From the NCBI RefSeq assembly GCF_003258295.1, contig NZ_QKYN01000089.1, positions 1 through 64,000 on the forward strand: 64,000 nucleotides of DNA. Reading direction: 5' to 3'. The position numbers were made by a program, and so were the translations under genes. Shown here in pieces: positions 54,818 to 63,446 of the stretch. The notes under the pieces were generated by a model. It had not been told where the DNA came from. It worked only from the letters and a program-made list of their open reading frames with translations, and did no database searches. Origin of the DNA: Streptacidiphilus pinicola. GTDB taxonomy: Bacteria; Actinomycetota; Actinomycetes; Streptomycetales; Streptomycetaceae. Positions within the stretch are counted from its first letter, which is position 1; each line of letters begins with the position of its first letter.

Positions 54818-55822
54818 GTGGACGAGGCGTTCACCGCCGTCGAACACGAACTGGGCACTACGGCCGCGTGTCGGCTGACCGGCCGCTCCCGGGCCACGCA
54901 CTACCGCAGGCTGAAGCCGCCGCCGGTGCGTAAGCCCAGGTCGCCGCAGGTCCAGCCGTCGGCTCTGACGGTCGAAGATCGTGATGCGGTACTGGCGTTG
55001 ATGAACAGCCCGCAGTACGCCGAACTGCCGCCCGCGCAGATCTGGGCCCGCGAGCTGGACAGCGGGCGCTACCACTGCTCGGTCTCCACGATGTACCGGA
55101 TCCTGCGTGAGCGGGGGCAGTCCGGTGAGCGCCGCCGCCAGGCCACCCACCCGGCAAAGACGGTGCCCGAACTGGTCGCCGACGGCCCCTCCCAGGTGTT
55201 CACCTGGGACATCACCAAGGCGGCCGGCCCGCGCAAGGGCATCTGGTATCACGCCTACGTCATCATCGACATCTTCAGCCGCTACATCGTCGGCCACACC
55301 GTCGAGTTGGCCGAATCAGCCGAGCGGGCGGAGGAGTTGATCCGCGAAACCATCGCGCGCAACGGCATCGTCCCCGAGACCGTGCACGCCGACCGGGGCA
55401 CGTCCATGACGTCCAAGAAGGTCTCCCAGCTTCTGATCGACCTCGGCGTCACCAGGAGCCACTCGCGCCCCAAGGTCTCAAACGACAACCCCTACAGTGA
55501 GGCCCAGTTCAAGACCACCAAGTACATGTCCGACTATCCCGAGCGGTTCGACTCCCTGGCTCACGCCCGAGAGTGGTTCGACGCCTTCATCTCGTACTAC
55601 AACCACGAGCACCGCCATTCCGGCATCGGCCTGCACACCCCGGCCTCAGTGCACTTCGGCACCGCCGACCTGGTCCGCGAACAACGCGCCGCAACACTGG
55701 CCGAGGCCTACGCCCGCCACCCCGAACGCTTCGCCCGCCGCCCCCGACCACCCCGGATACCCGAGCAGGTCTGGATCAACGAACCCAAGACCGCAACGGA
55801 ACCAGAACCACAGAACGCCTGA
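54818..55822 (+). CDS. IS3-family OrfB (DDE transposase)
   Basis: A catalytic transposase of about 334 residues from GTG 54818. The DDE triad is seen as D in FTWDITKAAGPRKGIWYHAY, D in ETVHADRGTSMTSKKVSQLL and E in NPYSEAQFKTTKYMS. The HTH-like N-terminus reads AACRLTGRSRATHYRRLKPP. The frame is open upstream to 54581 and may be joined to OrfA by -1 frameshifting, so the true product could be OrfAB. The start used is a choice. A 149-bp piece of a sister copy sits at 45825-45973. The gene is intact to its stop, 15 bp before the right inverted repeat. Confidence 0.9.
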   Translation: MDEAFTAVEHELGTTAACRLTGRSRATHYRRLKPPPVRKPRSPQVQPSALTVEDRDAVLALMNSPQYAELPPAQIWARELDSGRYHCSVSTMYRILRERGQSGERRRQATHPAKTVPELVADGPSQVFTWDITKAAGPRKGIWYHAYVIIDIFSRYIVGHTVELAESAERAEELIRETIARNGIVPETVHADRGTSMTSKKVSQLLIDLGVTRSHSRPKVSNDNPYSEAQFKTTKYMSDYPERFDSLAHAREWFDAFISYYNHEHRHSGIGLHTPASVHFGTADLVREQRAATLAEAYARHPERFARRPRPPRIPEQVWINEPKTATEPEPQNA

Positions 55823-56450
55823 GATCAGACCGTCTCAGTTGACTTGACAACTTCGTGCGCCGTGGAAAGCGCTGTTTGACCGAGCGGAGGTGAAAGACCT
55901 GCGCCGCGAGCCCCGTCGCAGCGGGGCGAGCGTAGCTGACGGCAGCCTGAACCGAGAGGTGTCGGCGAGGGCGGGAGCAGCCGTGACAAAGCCGGGACGG
56001 CCCAGCACTGCCAGATGGGTCGGGTCCGGCGAGCGAGACGCAGAGGTGTACGCGAGGAACCGGCGTTTACGTCCCGTAATGAGTCACCGGCTCGAACCTG
56101 GCGGATCTGGGCCGGATGCGGCGCGCACCCACTCCCTCAACGGGGAGCGGGGAACTCTCGGGCAGGTCTGTTGGTGCAGGCCCGGGAGGCCCCGGTGAAG
56201 ATCTGCGGCGTAACCGTGGCGATGCCGCCGGGGCAGAGTCGGGCACCTCCTGCGACGAACGGTCAGCAGTGAACACGGGAACCCTCCCGGATCTGCCCCG
56301 AGTCCGCGCCGCCAGCACGGAGTTCGAGGCTGGGCCCACCGTCGGTCGACCGGTGCGGGAGGGGGCGGAGCCGCCGTAGTACTCGGAGCCGGGGAAAGCC
56401 CGGCACAAGGGGAAGGGCGGCAGCAGTTCCATGAAGGGAAGGAGACTGCA

Positions 56451-57916
56451 ATGCCGGAAGACGCACCGCCGAACGGCGGCGCTCTGGAAGGAGGCCCCTT
56501 GGTGGGGCCCTTCGGCCGGGTACTGGAGATGCAGGCCAAGCTTCACCGTTGGGCGGTGGCCGACCCTGGCCGCCGGTTCGACGACCTGTTCAACTTCGTT
56601 CACGACCCGGCGACGCTCGTCGTGGCGTTCGACCGGGTCGCGGGCAACCAGGGAGCCCGAACCGCCGGCGTGGACGGCCTGACCGTCACCGACGTCGAGC
56701 GGGACATCGGAGCTCCCGGGTTCCTGGACGGTCTGCGCTCGGACTTGAAGTCCGGCGCGTTCCGGCCCCTACCGGTGAGGGAGCGCAAGATCCCCAAGCC
56801 GGGCGGGTCGGGAAAGGTCCGCAGGCTCGGCATCGCCACCGTGGCGGACCGGACCGTCCAGGCCGCGCTGAAGCTGGTGCTGGAACCCATTTTCGAGGCG
56901 ACTTCCTGCCGGTCTCCTACGGGTTCCGGCCCAAACGGCGGGCTCAGGACGCGATCGCGGAGATCCAGCGTTTCGGCTCCAAGGGATACCACTGGGTGCT
57001 GGACGCCGACATCGAAGCGGCCTTCGACAACGTCTCCCATCGCGCCGTCATGGACGCCGTGCGGAAACGTGTCAAGGACAAGCGTGTCCTGGCGCTGGTC
57101 AAGGCATTCCTCAAGTCGGGCATCCTCAGCGAGGACGGCCAGCGACGGGACACCCACACCGGCACCCCGCAGGGCGGCATCCTCTCCCCGCTGATCTTCA
57201 ACGTCGCACTGTCGGCGCTCGACGAGCACCTGCACCGCGACTGGCGGCCCGGCGGGAAGATGGACAGCCAATACGCGCGTCGCAAACGCCGTCGGCACGG
57301 CCTGCCCAACTGGCGAATCGTCCGCTACGCGGACGATTTCGCGATCATGGTGCACGGCACCGCCGAGGACACGGCGGCCCTCCAGGACGAAGTGGCCTCC
57401 GTGCTCGAACCCCTCGGGTTGAGGCTGTCACCAGCCAAGACCCGCATCGTGCACATCGAGGACGGGTTCGACTTCCTCGGGTTCCGCATCCGGCGGCGCC
57501 GCAAGAGAGGAAGCAGCAAGTGGTACGTCTATGTGTTCATCGCCGCGCGGCCCATCCGCTCGGTGAAGGACAAGATCCGTGCCCTGACCCGCAGGACGTC
57601 ACAGGCCGACCCCAGGGACGTGCTGATCCGGCTCAACCAGATCACGCTCGGCTGGGCCAACTACTTCCGGCACGCCGTCGCGAAGCACACGTTCCGGATG
57701 CTGGGGGCCTTCCTCTGGCATCGCGTGATCATGTGGCTCAAGACGATGCACCGCTGGTCGTGGAAGGACGTCCGCAACTGGCTCCTCGGTCCCCACGGGA
57801 CGTGGCTGCCGATCACTGCGGATGGGATCGAACTGATCAACCTGGCGCGGACACCGGCGATCACCCGGTACCGCTACCGGGGCGACACGATCCCCAGCCC
57901 CTGGCCCACAACCTGA
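56451..57916 (+). pseudogene. Intron-encoded reverse transcriptase/maturase, frameshifted
   Basis: The first part from ATG 56451 (AAGGAG 7 nt before) reads AVADPGRRFDDLFNFVHDPA, NQGARTAGVDGLTVTDVERD and RLGIATVADRTVQAALKLVL, ending LEPIFEA. The rest continues in the -1 frame: DFLPVSYGFRPKRRAQDAIA, ADIEAAFDNVSHRAVMDAVR, TGTPQGGILSPLIFNVALSA and RYADDFAIMVHGTAEDTAAL (YADD active site), then a maturase region NYFRHAVAKHTFRMLGAFLW. One base is missing near 56898 (GAGGC-GACTTC). Repaired, it would be about 488 residues. Either the intron has lost its own protein or the base call is wrong. Confidence 0.85.
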
Positions 57917-57944
57917 CAACCAGCCCGACGAGAGGAACCGTGGA

Positions 57945-57978
57945 GAGCCCGGTACTCGGAGACGAGTACGCCGGGTTC
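57945..57978 (+). ncRNA. Group II intron domain V
   Basis: This 34-nt hairpin has an 8-bp lower stem (GAGCCCGG with CCGGGTTC), a 2-nt CG bulge, a 6-bp upper stem (TACTCG with CGAGTA) and a GAGA (GNRA) loop. The catalytic AGC triad is in GAGCCC. All features of domain V are intact, so the intron RNA could still splice, even with its protein frameshifted. Confidence 0.85.
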
Positions 57979-58069
57979 GGAGAGCGGCCTGGAGAAACGG
58001 ACCGGTGGCAACACCGGAACCGCGCTTCAGGCCGACTCAACCGACCCGCAGTCGGGAACTCCTTGGGTA

Positions 58070-58083
58070 CCCAGATATCTGGG
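58070..58083. repeat. 14-bp perfect palindrome
   Basis: CCCAGATATCTGGG is a perfect palindrome in the 79-bp gap between the intron end and the SnoaL-like gene stop. It overlaps GGGTACCC (58065-58072), also palindromic. It may be a small terminator or operator; no function is shown. Confidence 0.4.
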
Positions 58084-58119
58084 CGGCGCCGTTCCACCGC
58101 CGCACGCCGTGCATGGGAG

Positions 58120-58521
58120 CTATGGGAGAACGGCGCCCCACGGATTGTCGACGAGCATGAGCCAGGAGCCGTCCGGCTGACGTCGTGACAGTTCCGCGGA
58201 GTGCGACTCCATCCGGATCGCCGCCCCGTCCGGCCCGGTGGCGTCGCATCGCCAGTGCGAGGTGCCGAGCGCGAGCTCGCCCGCCACCACCGTGCGGGTG
58301 GCGAGGAGCGTCATGGCCGGCCGCAGCGACAGCAACCGGGCCAGGTGCGCGCGGACGGCCGCGGTGCCCTCTCGCAGTGAGCCGGTGGGCTCGACGACGA
58401 CGGCCTGCGGCTCGTAGAGAGCGAGGAGCCCGTCGAGGTCTCCCCTGTTGCAGTCCGCCACGAAACGGGAGCTCAGCGAGCCGGGGTCACGGACAACGGA
58501 ATCGGTGGTCAGGGTGGTCAT
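58120..58521 (-). CDS. SnoaL/NTF2-like small protein
   Basis: A 133-residue protein with the SnoaL/ketosteroid-isomerase-like (NTF2) fold. Blocks are LSSRFVADCNRGDLDGLLAL, YEPQAVVVEPTGSLREGTAA, LLATRTVVAGELALGTSHWR and SAELSRRQPDGSWLMLVDNP. The last ends WGAVLP, as in SgcJ/EcaC-type members. Such proteins are enzymes or ligand-binding pockets and the sequence alone does not say which. The ATG 58521 is close after GAAGGAGGTG; an upstream start in the frame would cover that site. It is divergent from the GAF-LuxR gene with a 104-bp gap, so the regulator may control it. Confidence 0.85.
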   Translation of the reverse strand: MTTLTTDSVVRDPGSLSSRFVADCNRGDLDGLLALYEPQAVVVEPTGSLREGTAAVRAHLARLLSLRPAMTLLATRTVVAGELALGTSHWRCDATGPDGAAIRMESHSAELSRRQPDGSWLMLVDNPWGAVLP

Positions 58522-58625
58522 GGTGAACACCTCCTTCGCGACCATCGTCACCGAGTGAGCCTCGTGGCTGAATACCAGATTTGTGGTGTTCCTCCGGCTG
58601 AGCGCTGGGTGCCTACGATGAATGC

Positions 58626-59768
58626 GTGAGCAGCGACGAAGCCGTCCGGGCGCGGATCCGGGACCGGATCATGCGGCTGTGCGGCGCGGGTCTCGGGCTG
58701 CGGGCGCTGCAAGACCAGGCCGCGGCCGCACTCCGGCAGGCCGTGCCCTGCGACGCCTGGTGCATCGGCACCCTGGACCCCGCCACACTGATGATCACCA
58801 GCAGCGTGGGCGAGGGCTACCCGATGAAGGGCTCGGGCCGGTTCCTAGAGATCGAGTACGGCGAGCCGGACGTCAACAAGTTCGCCGAGCTGGCCCGGCG
58901 CCGCCCGCCCGTCGGCCGTCTGGTCGACGCGACCGGCGGCGCACCCGAGAGCAGCCCGCACTGGCGGGAGATCTGCCGCCCTTCGGGCCTGCGGGACGAA
59001 CTGCGCGCGGCCCTGGTCGTGGACGAGACCTGCTGGGGCAGCCTGAACCTGGGCCGCAGCGCCGCACGCGGGGACTTCACCGCGCGTGACGCCCGGTACC
59101 TGGCCGGACTCATTGAGCCGCTCGCGCTCGCGCTGCGCGCCGCGCTGGTCTCCGATTCGGTCGAGGTGCACGACACCACGATCGGCCCCGGACTGCTGAT
59201 CGTCGGGGACGACCTGCAGCCGACGGCGGTCTCCCCGGCCGGACAGCAACTGCTCGGCGAGTTGCGCGGCCTGGAAGCGGACTGGATGGGCCCGCTGCCC
59301 AACGCGGTCTACTCGGTGATCAGCTGCCTCAAGGAGCTGGAGCGCGAGAACACCACCCCGGCCGACCTGGTTCCAAGGGTCCGAGTCCGCGCCGGGAACG
59401 GCCGCTGGCTCTCCGTCCAGGCGTCCCGCCTGGTCACGGGGTCCGGAGAACGCCAGGTGGCCGTCATCCTGGAACCGGCGGGACCGGGCGAACTCGCGCC
59501 GCTCATCGTGCGCGCCTACGCGCTGACCGGGCGCGAGTCGGAGGTCGCCTCCCGGGTCCTGCAGGGCCTGTCGACGAGGGAGATCGCCGCCTCACTCTTC
59601 ATCTCCCCCGCGACAGTCCAGCAGCACCTGAAGACCGTCTTCGAAAAGGTCGGCGTGCGCAGCAGACGCGAGCTGGTCGGCCGCGTCTTCCAACAGCAGT
59701 ACCGGCCGCGCCTCGCCACCGGCAGACCTGTCGGCCCCGACGGCTGGTTCACCGACGCGTCCCGATGA
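58626..59768 (+). CDS. GAF-domain LuxR-type transcriptional regulator
   Basis: A 380-residue regulator. Residues about 25-165 are a GAF-like sensor (ALQDQAAAALRQAVPCDAWC, IGTLDPATLMITSSVGEGYP, RDELRAALVVDETCWGSLNL). Residues about 180-290 look PAS-like (HDTTIGPGLLIVGDDLQPTA). Residues about 305-365 are a LuxR/GerE HTH: AYALTGRESEVASRVLQGLS, TREIAASLFISPATVQQHLK and TVFEKVGVRSRRELVGRVF. The GTG start has no clear ribosome binding site, and TACGAT (58614-58619) lies 6 nt before it, so a leaderless transcript is possible. It is divergent from the SnoaL-like gene, a probable target. Confidence 0.9.
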   Translation: MSSDEAVRARIRDRIMRLCGAGLGLRALQDQAAAALRQAVPCDAWCIGTLDPATLMITSSVGEGYPMKGSGRFLEIEYGEPDVNKFAELARRRPPVGRLVDATGGAPESSPHWREICRPSGLRDELRAALVVDETCWGSLNLGRSAARGDFTARDARYLAGLIEPLALALRAALVSDSVEVHDTTIGPGLLIVGDDLQPTAVSPAGQQLLGELRGLEADWMGPLPNAVYSVISCLKELERENTTPADLVPRVRVRAGNGRWLSVQASRLVTGSGERQVAVILEPAGPGELAPLIVRAYALTGRESEVASRVLQGLSTREIAASLFISPATVQQHLKTVFEKVGVRSRRELVGRVFQQQYRPRLATGRPVGPDGWFTDASR

Positions 59769-59804
59769 CCGCCACTGCCCGAGGTCCGTCGCGCAGACAG
59801 CCGC

Positions 59805-61115
59805 TCAGGCCGGAGCGGTGTAGTCGCTCCAGTTGGTCGGTGTCTGACCGACGTTCAGGGTGCGCAGCTTGGCGAGCACAGACGGGTTCTGGGCTTCGAG
59901 CCAGTGCACGAGCTGGCGGAAGGAGACCAGACGCACGTCGGGGTGGGCGGCGATGTCGCGCAGTGCCTGTTCGACGGCCTTGATGTAGATGCCGCCGTTC
60001 CAGGATTCGAAGTGGTTGCCGATGAAGAACGGCGCGCGGTTGGTGGTGTAGGCGCGGTTGAAGCCGGCCATGTACGAGCCGTAGGCCTGCTGCTGCCAGT
60101 AGGGGCGCCGGGAGGGATCGCCGTTGGGGGTGCCGCCGGTCTGGTTGGCGAGCATGTTGTAGTCCATCGACAGGACCTGGAAGTGATGGCCGGGGAAGGG
60201 GATGGACTGCAGCGGGAAGTCCCACAGGCCCAGCTTCTTGCCCGGCCAGACCTGGTTGCCGCCCGGTGAGCTGGCGTCGTACTTCCATCCCATGGCCGCG
60301 GCCGTCGGGAGCAGCCGGTCCTGGCCGAGCAGGCAGGGGGTGCGGCCGCCGATCAGCTCACGGCGGTAGTCGAACGGCAGGGGCTCCATGTCGTGTAGGC
60401 CGGTGTTCGTCTTCCACTTCTCGACGAAGCCGACTGCCTGCTCCAGTTCGCTGCGCCACTGCTCGCTGGTCCAGGTGCCCACTCCGGTGGTGGGGCTGCA
60501 GAAGTGGCCGTTGAAGTGGGTGCCGATTTCGTGGCCTTCCAGCCAGGCGAGGCGCACCTGTTCCAGCGTCGCCCGCACGTGGCCGTCGGCGAGGTAGCCG
60601 ATGTCGGAGGCGCCGGGCCGGTGGCCGGGTGGGAGGTAGAGGTCCTTCTTGCCCTCCGGGAGCACGTAGATGCCGGAGAGGAAGAACGACATGGTGGCCT
60701 TGACCTCCTGGGCGACCGTGCGGAAGTGGGAGAACAGCTTCTTGCTGTCCTCGCCCGCGCCGTCCCAGGAGAAGACCACGAACTGTGGCGGACGCCGGCC
60801 CGGCTCCAGCCGCTCAGGGACCGGCTGGAACGGCTGCGCGCCGGTGTCGGCCATCGAACCGTCACCGATCAGCACGGCCGGACGCAGAGCGGCGGCGCGG
60901 TCGCCCGCCGGCCCCGCCCCGCGCGCCGGCGCGGCCGGACCACGCGAGCTTGGTTTGCCCGTGGCGCCGCACCCGGCGAGCCCCAGGGCCGCGGCGCCCG
61001 CCACGAGGAGGCCTCCGGCCCCTTGAGCGAGCACACTCCTGCGCGACACCTGGTCCACCGACACCACTCCCGGCCGTTGCGTTTGCCCTGTGCGTCCATA
61101 CTGATCCACCGTCAC
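59805..61115 (-). CDS. Polysaccharide deacetylase-family lipoprotein, Tat signal
   Basis: A 436-residue exported protein. The N-terminus has a twin-arginine signal and lipobox: VSRRSVLAQGAGGLLVAGAA then LGLAGCGATG, so the cysteine near residue 50 would be lipidated. A proline/alanine-rich linker follows, then a polysaccharide deacetylase-type (NodB-like) barrel. It shows FVVFSWDGAGEDSKKLFSHF and LEGHEIGTHFNGHFCSP (H-x3-H metal site), with RTPCLLGQDRLLPTAAAMG and FIGNHFESWNGGIYIKAVEQ near the end. The classical first DD motif is changed to WDGAGEDS. It may modify cell-surface polymers or be a non-catalytic relative. Alternative start GTG 61061 would still keep the signal. Confidence 0.85.
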   Translation of the reverse strand: MTVDQYGRTGQTQRPGVVSVDQVSRRSVLAQGAGGLLVAGAAALGLAGCGATGKPSSRGPAAPARGAGPAGDRAAALRPAVLIGDGSMADTGAQPFQPVPERLEPGRRPPQFVVFSWDGAGEDSKKLFSHFRTVAQEVKATMSFFLSGIYVLPEGKKDLYLPPGHRPGASDIGYLADGHVRATLEQVRLAWLEGHEIGTHFNGHFCSPTTGVGTWTSEQWRSELEQAVGFVEKWKTNTGLHDMEPLPFDYRRELIGGRTPCLLGQDRLLPTAAAMGWKYDASSPGGNQVWPGKKLGLWDFPLQSIPFPGHHFQVLSMDYNMLANQTGGTPNGDPSRRPYWQQQAYGSYMAGFNRAYTTNRAPFFIGNHFESWNGGIYIKAVEQALRDIAAHPDVRLVSFRQLVHWLEAQNPSVLAKLRTLNVGQTPTNWSDYTAPA

Positions 61116-61578
61116 CCGGTCTTCAGGTGCGCTTGACCCGTGTGGCTGACGACTTCCGGTGCTCGACTCCCCACGTCGCTGCGATGCCGCTGGGTGATGT
61201 TCACCTCACCACGAGTTATGACCGTGTACTGGCAATCGCGCGGCTTGGCCCACTAGGGTGGACACCGTCCCCGGTGGGGCGGTTCTGCCGGGTGGGGCTT
61301 GTGGGCCGTCCTTACCTGCCCTGGGAGCCGGGGCATGGGATCCGGGGCCGCCTCGTTCGGCGGCTCGCATGCGGCGGCCCCGGACCCACGACCTGACAGT
61401 TCATCAATACCGCGCTACGTTGTCCTCGGGCCCCACGTCGACTCCCCCCGTGACGACGTGGGGCCTTCGCGGTCGGGAGCACCGGATGGCGGCATGTCGT
61501 TCCTGCAATAGGGTCCTCTCACCCGGCGCGGCCGGCATGCGCACAGAACACACGGTATCCAAGGTGGAGGGTTCCGCC
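61116..61578. other. 463-bp non-coding stretch with strong hairpin
   Basis: No gene was recognised. It contains the 12-bp perfect inverted repeat described at 61429-61465 and should hold the promoter for the deacetylase gene on the minus strand. Confidence 0.4.
61429..61465. terminator. 12-bp perfect stem hairpin
   Basis: GGCCCCACGTCG (61429-61440) pairs fully with CGACGTGGGGCC (61454-61465), with a 13-nt loop. There is no T-run, as in many actinomycete terminators. It precedes the small membrane protein gene, and its parent transcript is unclear. Confidence 0.5.
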
Positions 61579-61821
61579 ATGAACCGCGATGAACCCACCC
61601 ACACCCAAGGCCAGCTCCCAGTCCCCGTGCCCCGGTCTCCCGTCACGCATGTCCCCATCGGTGTCGCCGGTTTGCTGCTCACGGGTGCCTCACTGTGGAT
61701 GGTGGTGCGCCAACCGGCCCGCTTCCCGTTGATGCTCATGCCGCTCGGGCTGGGCGCGTTCGCCGCCGGCGCTTGCGTCCGCTCGTGGTGCGACCGACGC
61801 GGGCTGCGCCGCGACAGGTGA
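61579..61821 (+). CDS. Small membrane protein (80 residues)
   Basis: An 80-residue protein from ATG 61579, preceded by GGAGGG. After a polar head (MNRDEPTHTQGQLPVPVPRS) two helices are seen: THVPIGVAGLLLTGASLWMV and FPLMLMPLGLGAFAAGACV. It ends with a basic tail (RSWCDRRGLRRDR). No family is recognised. The frame is open upstream to 61258 without protein-like sequence. Codon use and the Shine-Dalgarno support a real gene. It stands alone between the deacetylase gene and a non-coding gap. Confidence 0.6.
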   Translation: MNRDEPTHTQGQLPVPVPRSPVTHVPIGVAGLLLTGASLWMVVRQPARFPLMLMPLGLGAFAAGACVRSWCDRRGLRRDR

Positions 61822-62226
61822 TCTGGCGGCTGCCGGGAAGGTGCCGTCCATGCCCTCGCGCTGTGCACCCGTACCTACCGCAGGACGGAGAAGACGCCAC
61901 GTCCGGCACGTCCTGTTCGCCGCAGACGTCAAGCCCGTCCGGCTTACGTCGGCGCCGGACCGCCGACACTGGCCCATGCCCGCTTCGCTCGACTGTGCAC
62001 GCGAGTCATGTCTGCATGGATCGCAAACCAGGACGCGGCCTCCCGTGGAGTGTTTCAGGCCCGGGGCTGTCGTCGAGCGGGAGGAGCCGGGCCCCGCCGT
62101 GCTGGTGGCCGTTTGCGGACCCCGGGCATGACCTGCGGATCTAAACTGGCGGAGAAGCGGCGAGACGGGGCCCGTGTGGCCTCATGCCTTCCGCTGCGGT
62201 CGCCCCCGTCAGGTGGGAAGGTCGTG
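61822..62226. other. 405-bp stretch without a confident gene
   Basis: Open frames exist in several phases, but none shows a recognisable domain, steady codon bias or ribosome binding site. Nothing else was seen. Confidence 0.4.
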
Positions 62227-62598
62227 ATGGTGATGTCGAGCAGCAGGCCAAAGGCGTTGCGCCGGAGCCGCAAGACACTTGCTGGCCGTCCGGCGCGTTG
62301 CCACCACCCAGGCCCGCCTGGCCCTCAACAACAGCCGGTCGTGGTTCCGCCGGGAACGATCGTTCCGAAGTCGCCCGGCGTCGCGGTCCTCGCCTCGTTC
62401 TTCCTTCCGGGCCTCGGCTCGATGATCAGCGGGAACGGCGGCATCGGGGCGCTGATCCTGGTCCTTTACATGGCGTCGTGGGTGCTGACGCTCGTCCTGG
62501 TCGGCTTTCTGGGGGTCTTCGGATTCTGGGTGTGGGGCATGGTGCAGGGCTATAGCGACGCAGTCGCGTGGAACCGGCGCCACGGACTGATCAGCTAG
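62227..62598 (+). CDS. Small three-helix membrane protein
   Basis: A 123-residue protein from ATG 62227, 5 nt after GGGAAGG; GTG 62224 and ATG 62233 are near alternatives. A basic, proline-rich head (KALRRSRKTLAGRPARCHHP) is followed by a membrane part. This part reads SPGVAVLASFFLPGLGSMIS, GNGGIGALILVLYMASWVLT and LVLVGFLGVFGFWVWGMVQG, ending YSDAVAWNRRHGLIS. The GLGSMISGNGGIG turn recalls TM2-type small membrane proteins. No function is known. The next gene is a DUF6328 membrane protein. Confidence 0.7.
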   Translation: MVMSSSRPKALRRSRKTLAGRPARCHHPGPPGPQQQPVVVPPGTIVPKSPGVAVLASFFLPGLGSMISGNGGIGALILVLYMASWVLTLVLVGFLGVFGFWVWGMVQGYSDAVAWNRRHGLIS

Positions 62599-62811
62599 AC
62601 CGTCATCCCGCAGGAGCGATCCCCCGCACGCAGGCCTGGTCGAGCCCGGCAGGCTCGGAATGTCCCCGTTCCCTTTGGATCCGCCCCGACGGTTGAGGTC
62701 GCCGGGGCGGCCTTCCCAGGCTAACGGCGGGTTGGCCGCGAGCCCGGTAGCGGCGCTGACCCCGGTCGGGTGATCTTCGGCGGGCCGCTCGGCGGTGTGA
62801 AAGTGAGGTCC

Positions 62812-63294
62812 ATGGCCGTGCACCCGCCCCCGGCTCCGCAGCCTGACCGGCACGAGACTCCCGACGAGCGCGCCGACCGGAATCTGGTCGAGTTGCTGCA
62901 GGAGCTGCGCGTGCTGCAGACAGGTGTCCAGATCGTCTTCGCCTTCCTGCTCGGTGTGGCCTTCACGCCTCGCTTCGCGCAGCTAGGCGACGCCCAGCAG
63001 GATCTCTACGTCGGTACGCTGCTCCTGACAGTGATCGCCTCCGCGCTCTTCGCCACGCCCGTGGCCCTGCATCGGGGCCTGTTCCATCGCGGGGCGAAAC
63101 GCCGCATCGTGTCGGTGTCGACCAGACTCGCCGAGATAGGGCTGCTCTTCCTCGCCCTGGCTCTCAACGGCGCCGTCCTGCTGCTCCTGGACGTCGTCCT
63201 CGGCTGGATCGCGGCAATCGCGATCACCTGCGCGACGGTCCTGATGTTCGCGGCCCTGTGGTTCGCCCTGCCCCGACTCCTGCGCCGCCCCTGA
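62812..63294 (+). CDS. DUF6328 family membrane protein
   Basis: A 160-residue protein with four membrane helices, from ATG 62812 after GAGG. The family mark is DERADRNLVELLQELRVLQT and GVQIVFAFLLGVAFTPRFAQ, then YVGTLLLTVIASALFATPVA with LHRGLFHRGAKRRIVSVSTR. Two more helices follow (LAEIGLLFLALALNGAVLLL, AIAITCATVLMFAALWFALP). DUF6328 is frequent in Streptomyces and related actinobacteria and has no known function. It ends 152 bp before the convergent antiporter gene. Confidence 0.85.
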   Translation: MAVHPPPAPQPDRHETPDERADRNLVELLQELRVLQTGVQIVFAFLLGVAFTPRFAQLGDAQQDLYVGTLLLTVIASALFATPVALHRGLFHRGAKRRIVSVSTRLAEIGLLFLALALNGAVLLLLDVVLGWIAAIAITCATVLMFAALWFALPRLLRRP

Positions 63295-63446
63295 GCGCCA
63301 CCGGGCTGTGGCGTTGCCGGGACCCCCAATCACAGGTGCGGGGCACGCCGCGGGCAGGGCGGAGCATAAAGGGCTTGCTCCACTGGGCCCGGTCCGGGCG
63401 GGAGCCAGGTGGGGGGCGGGGGTACACCGGGCCGGTGTTGTGCGGG

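Larger units (their letters stand above)
54355..55837 (+). mobile_element. Complete IS3-family insertion sequence, 1483 bp
   Basis: The element is bounded by TGAGACG at 54355-54361 and CGTCTCA at 55831-55837, matching as terminal inverted repeats. It holds orfA and orfB, with orfB in the -1 frame relative to orfA, as in IS3. No clear target duplication was seen (GGG before, GTT after). A group II intron starts 17 bp beyond its right end. Confidence 0.8.
55855..58041 (+). ncRNA. Group II intron (about 2.19 kb)
   Basis: The 5' end is GTGCGCC at 55855, matching the GUGYG start rule for bacterial group II introns. The element carries an intron-encoded reverse transcriptase in domain IV and a perfect domain V at 57945-57978. 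Domain VI follows, with GGCCTG pairing to CAGGCC, and the 3' end is judged to be near 58041 (ACTCAAC). It lies 17 bp after the IS3 right end, so its 5' exon is essentially that IS boundary. The exact exon pairs (EBS/IBS) were not found by eye. Confidence 0.8.
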
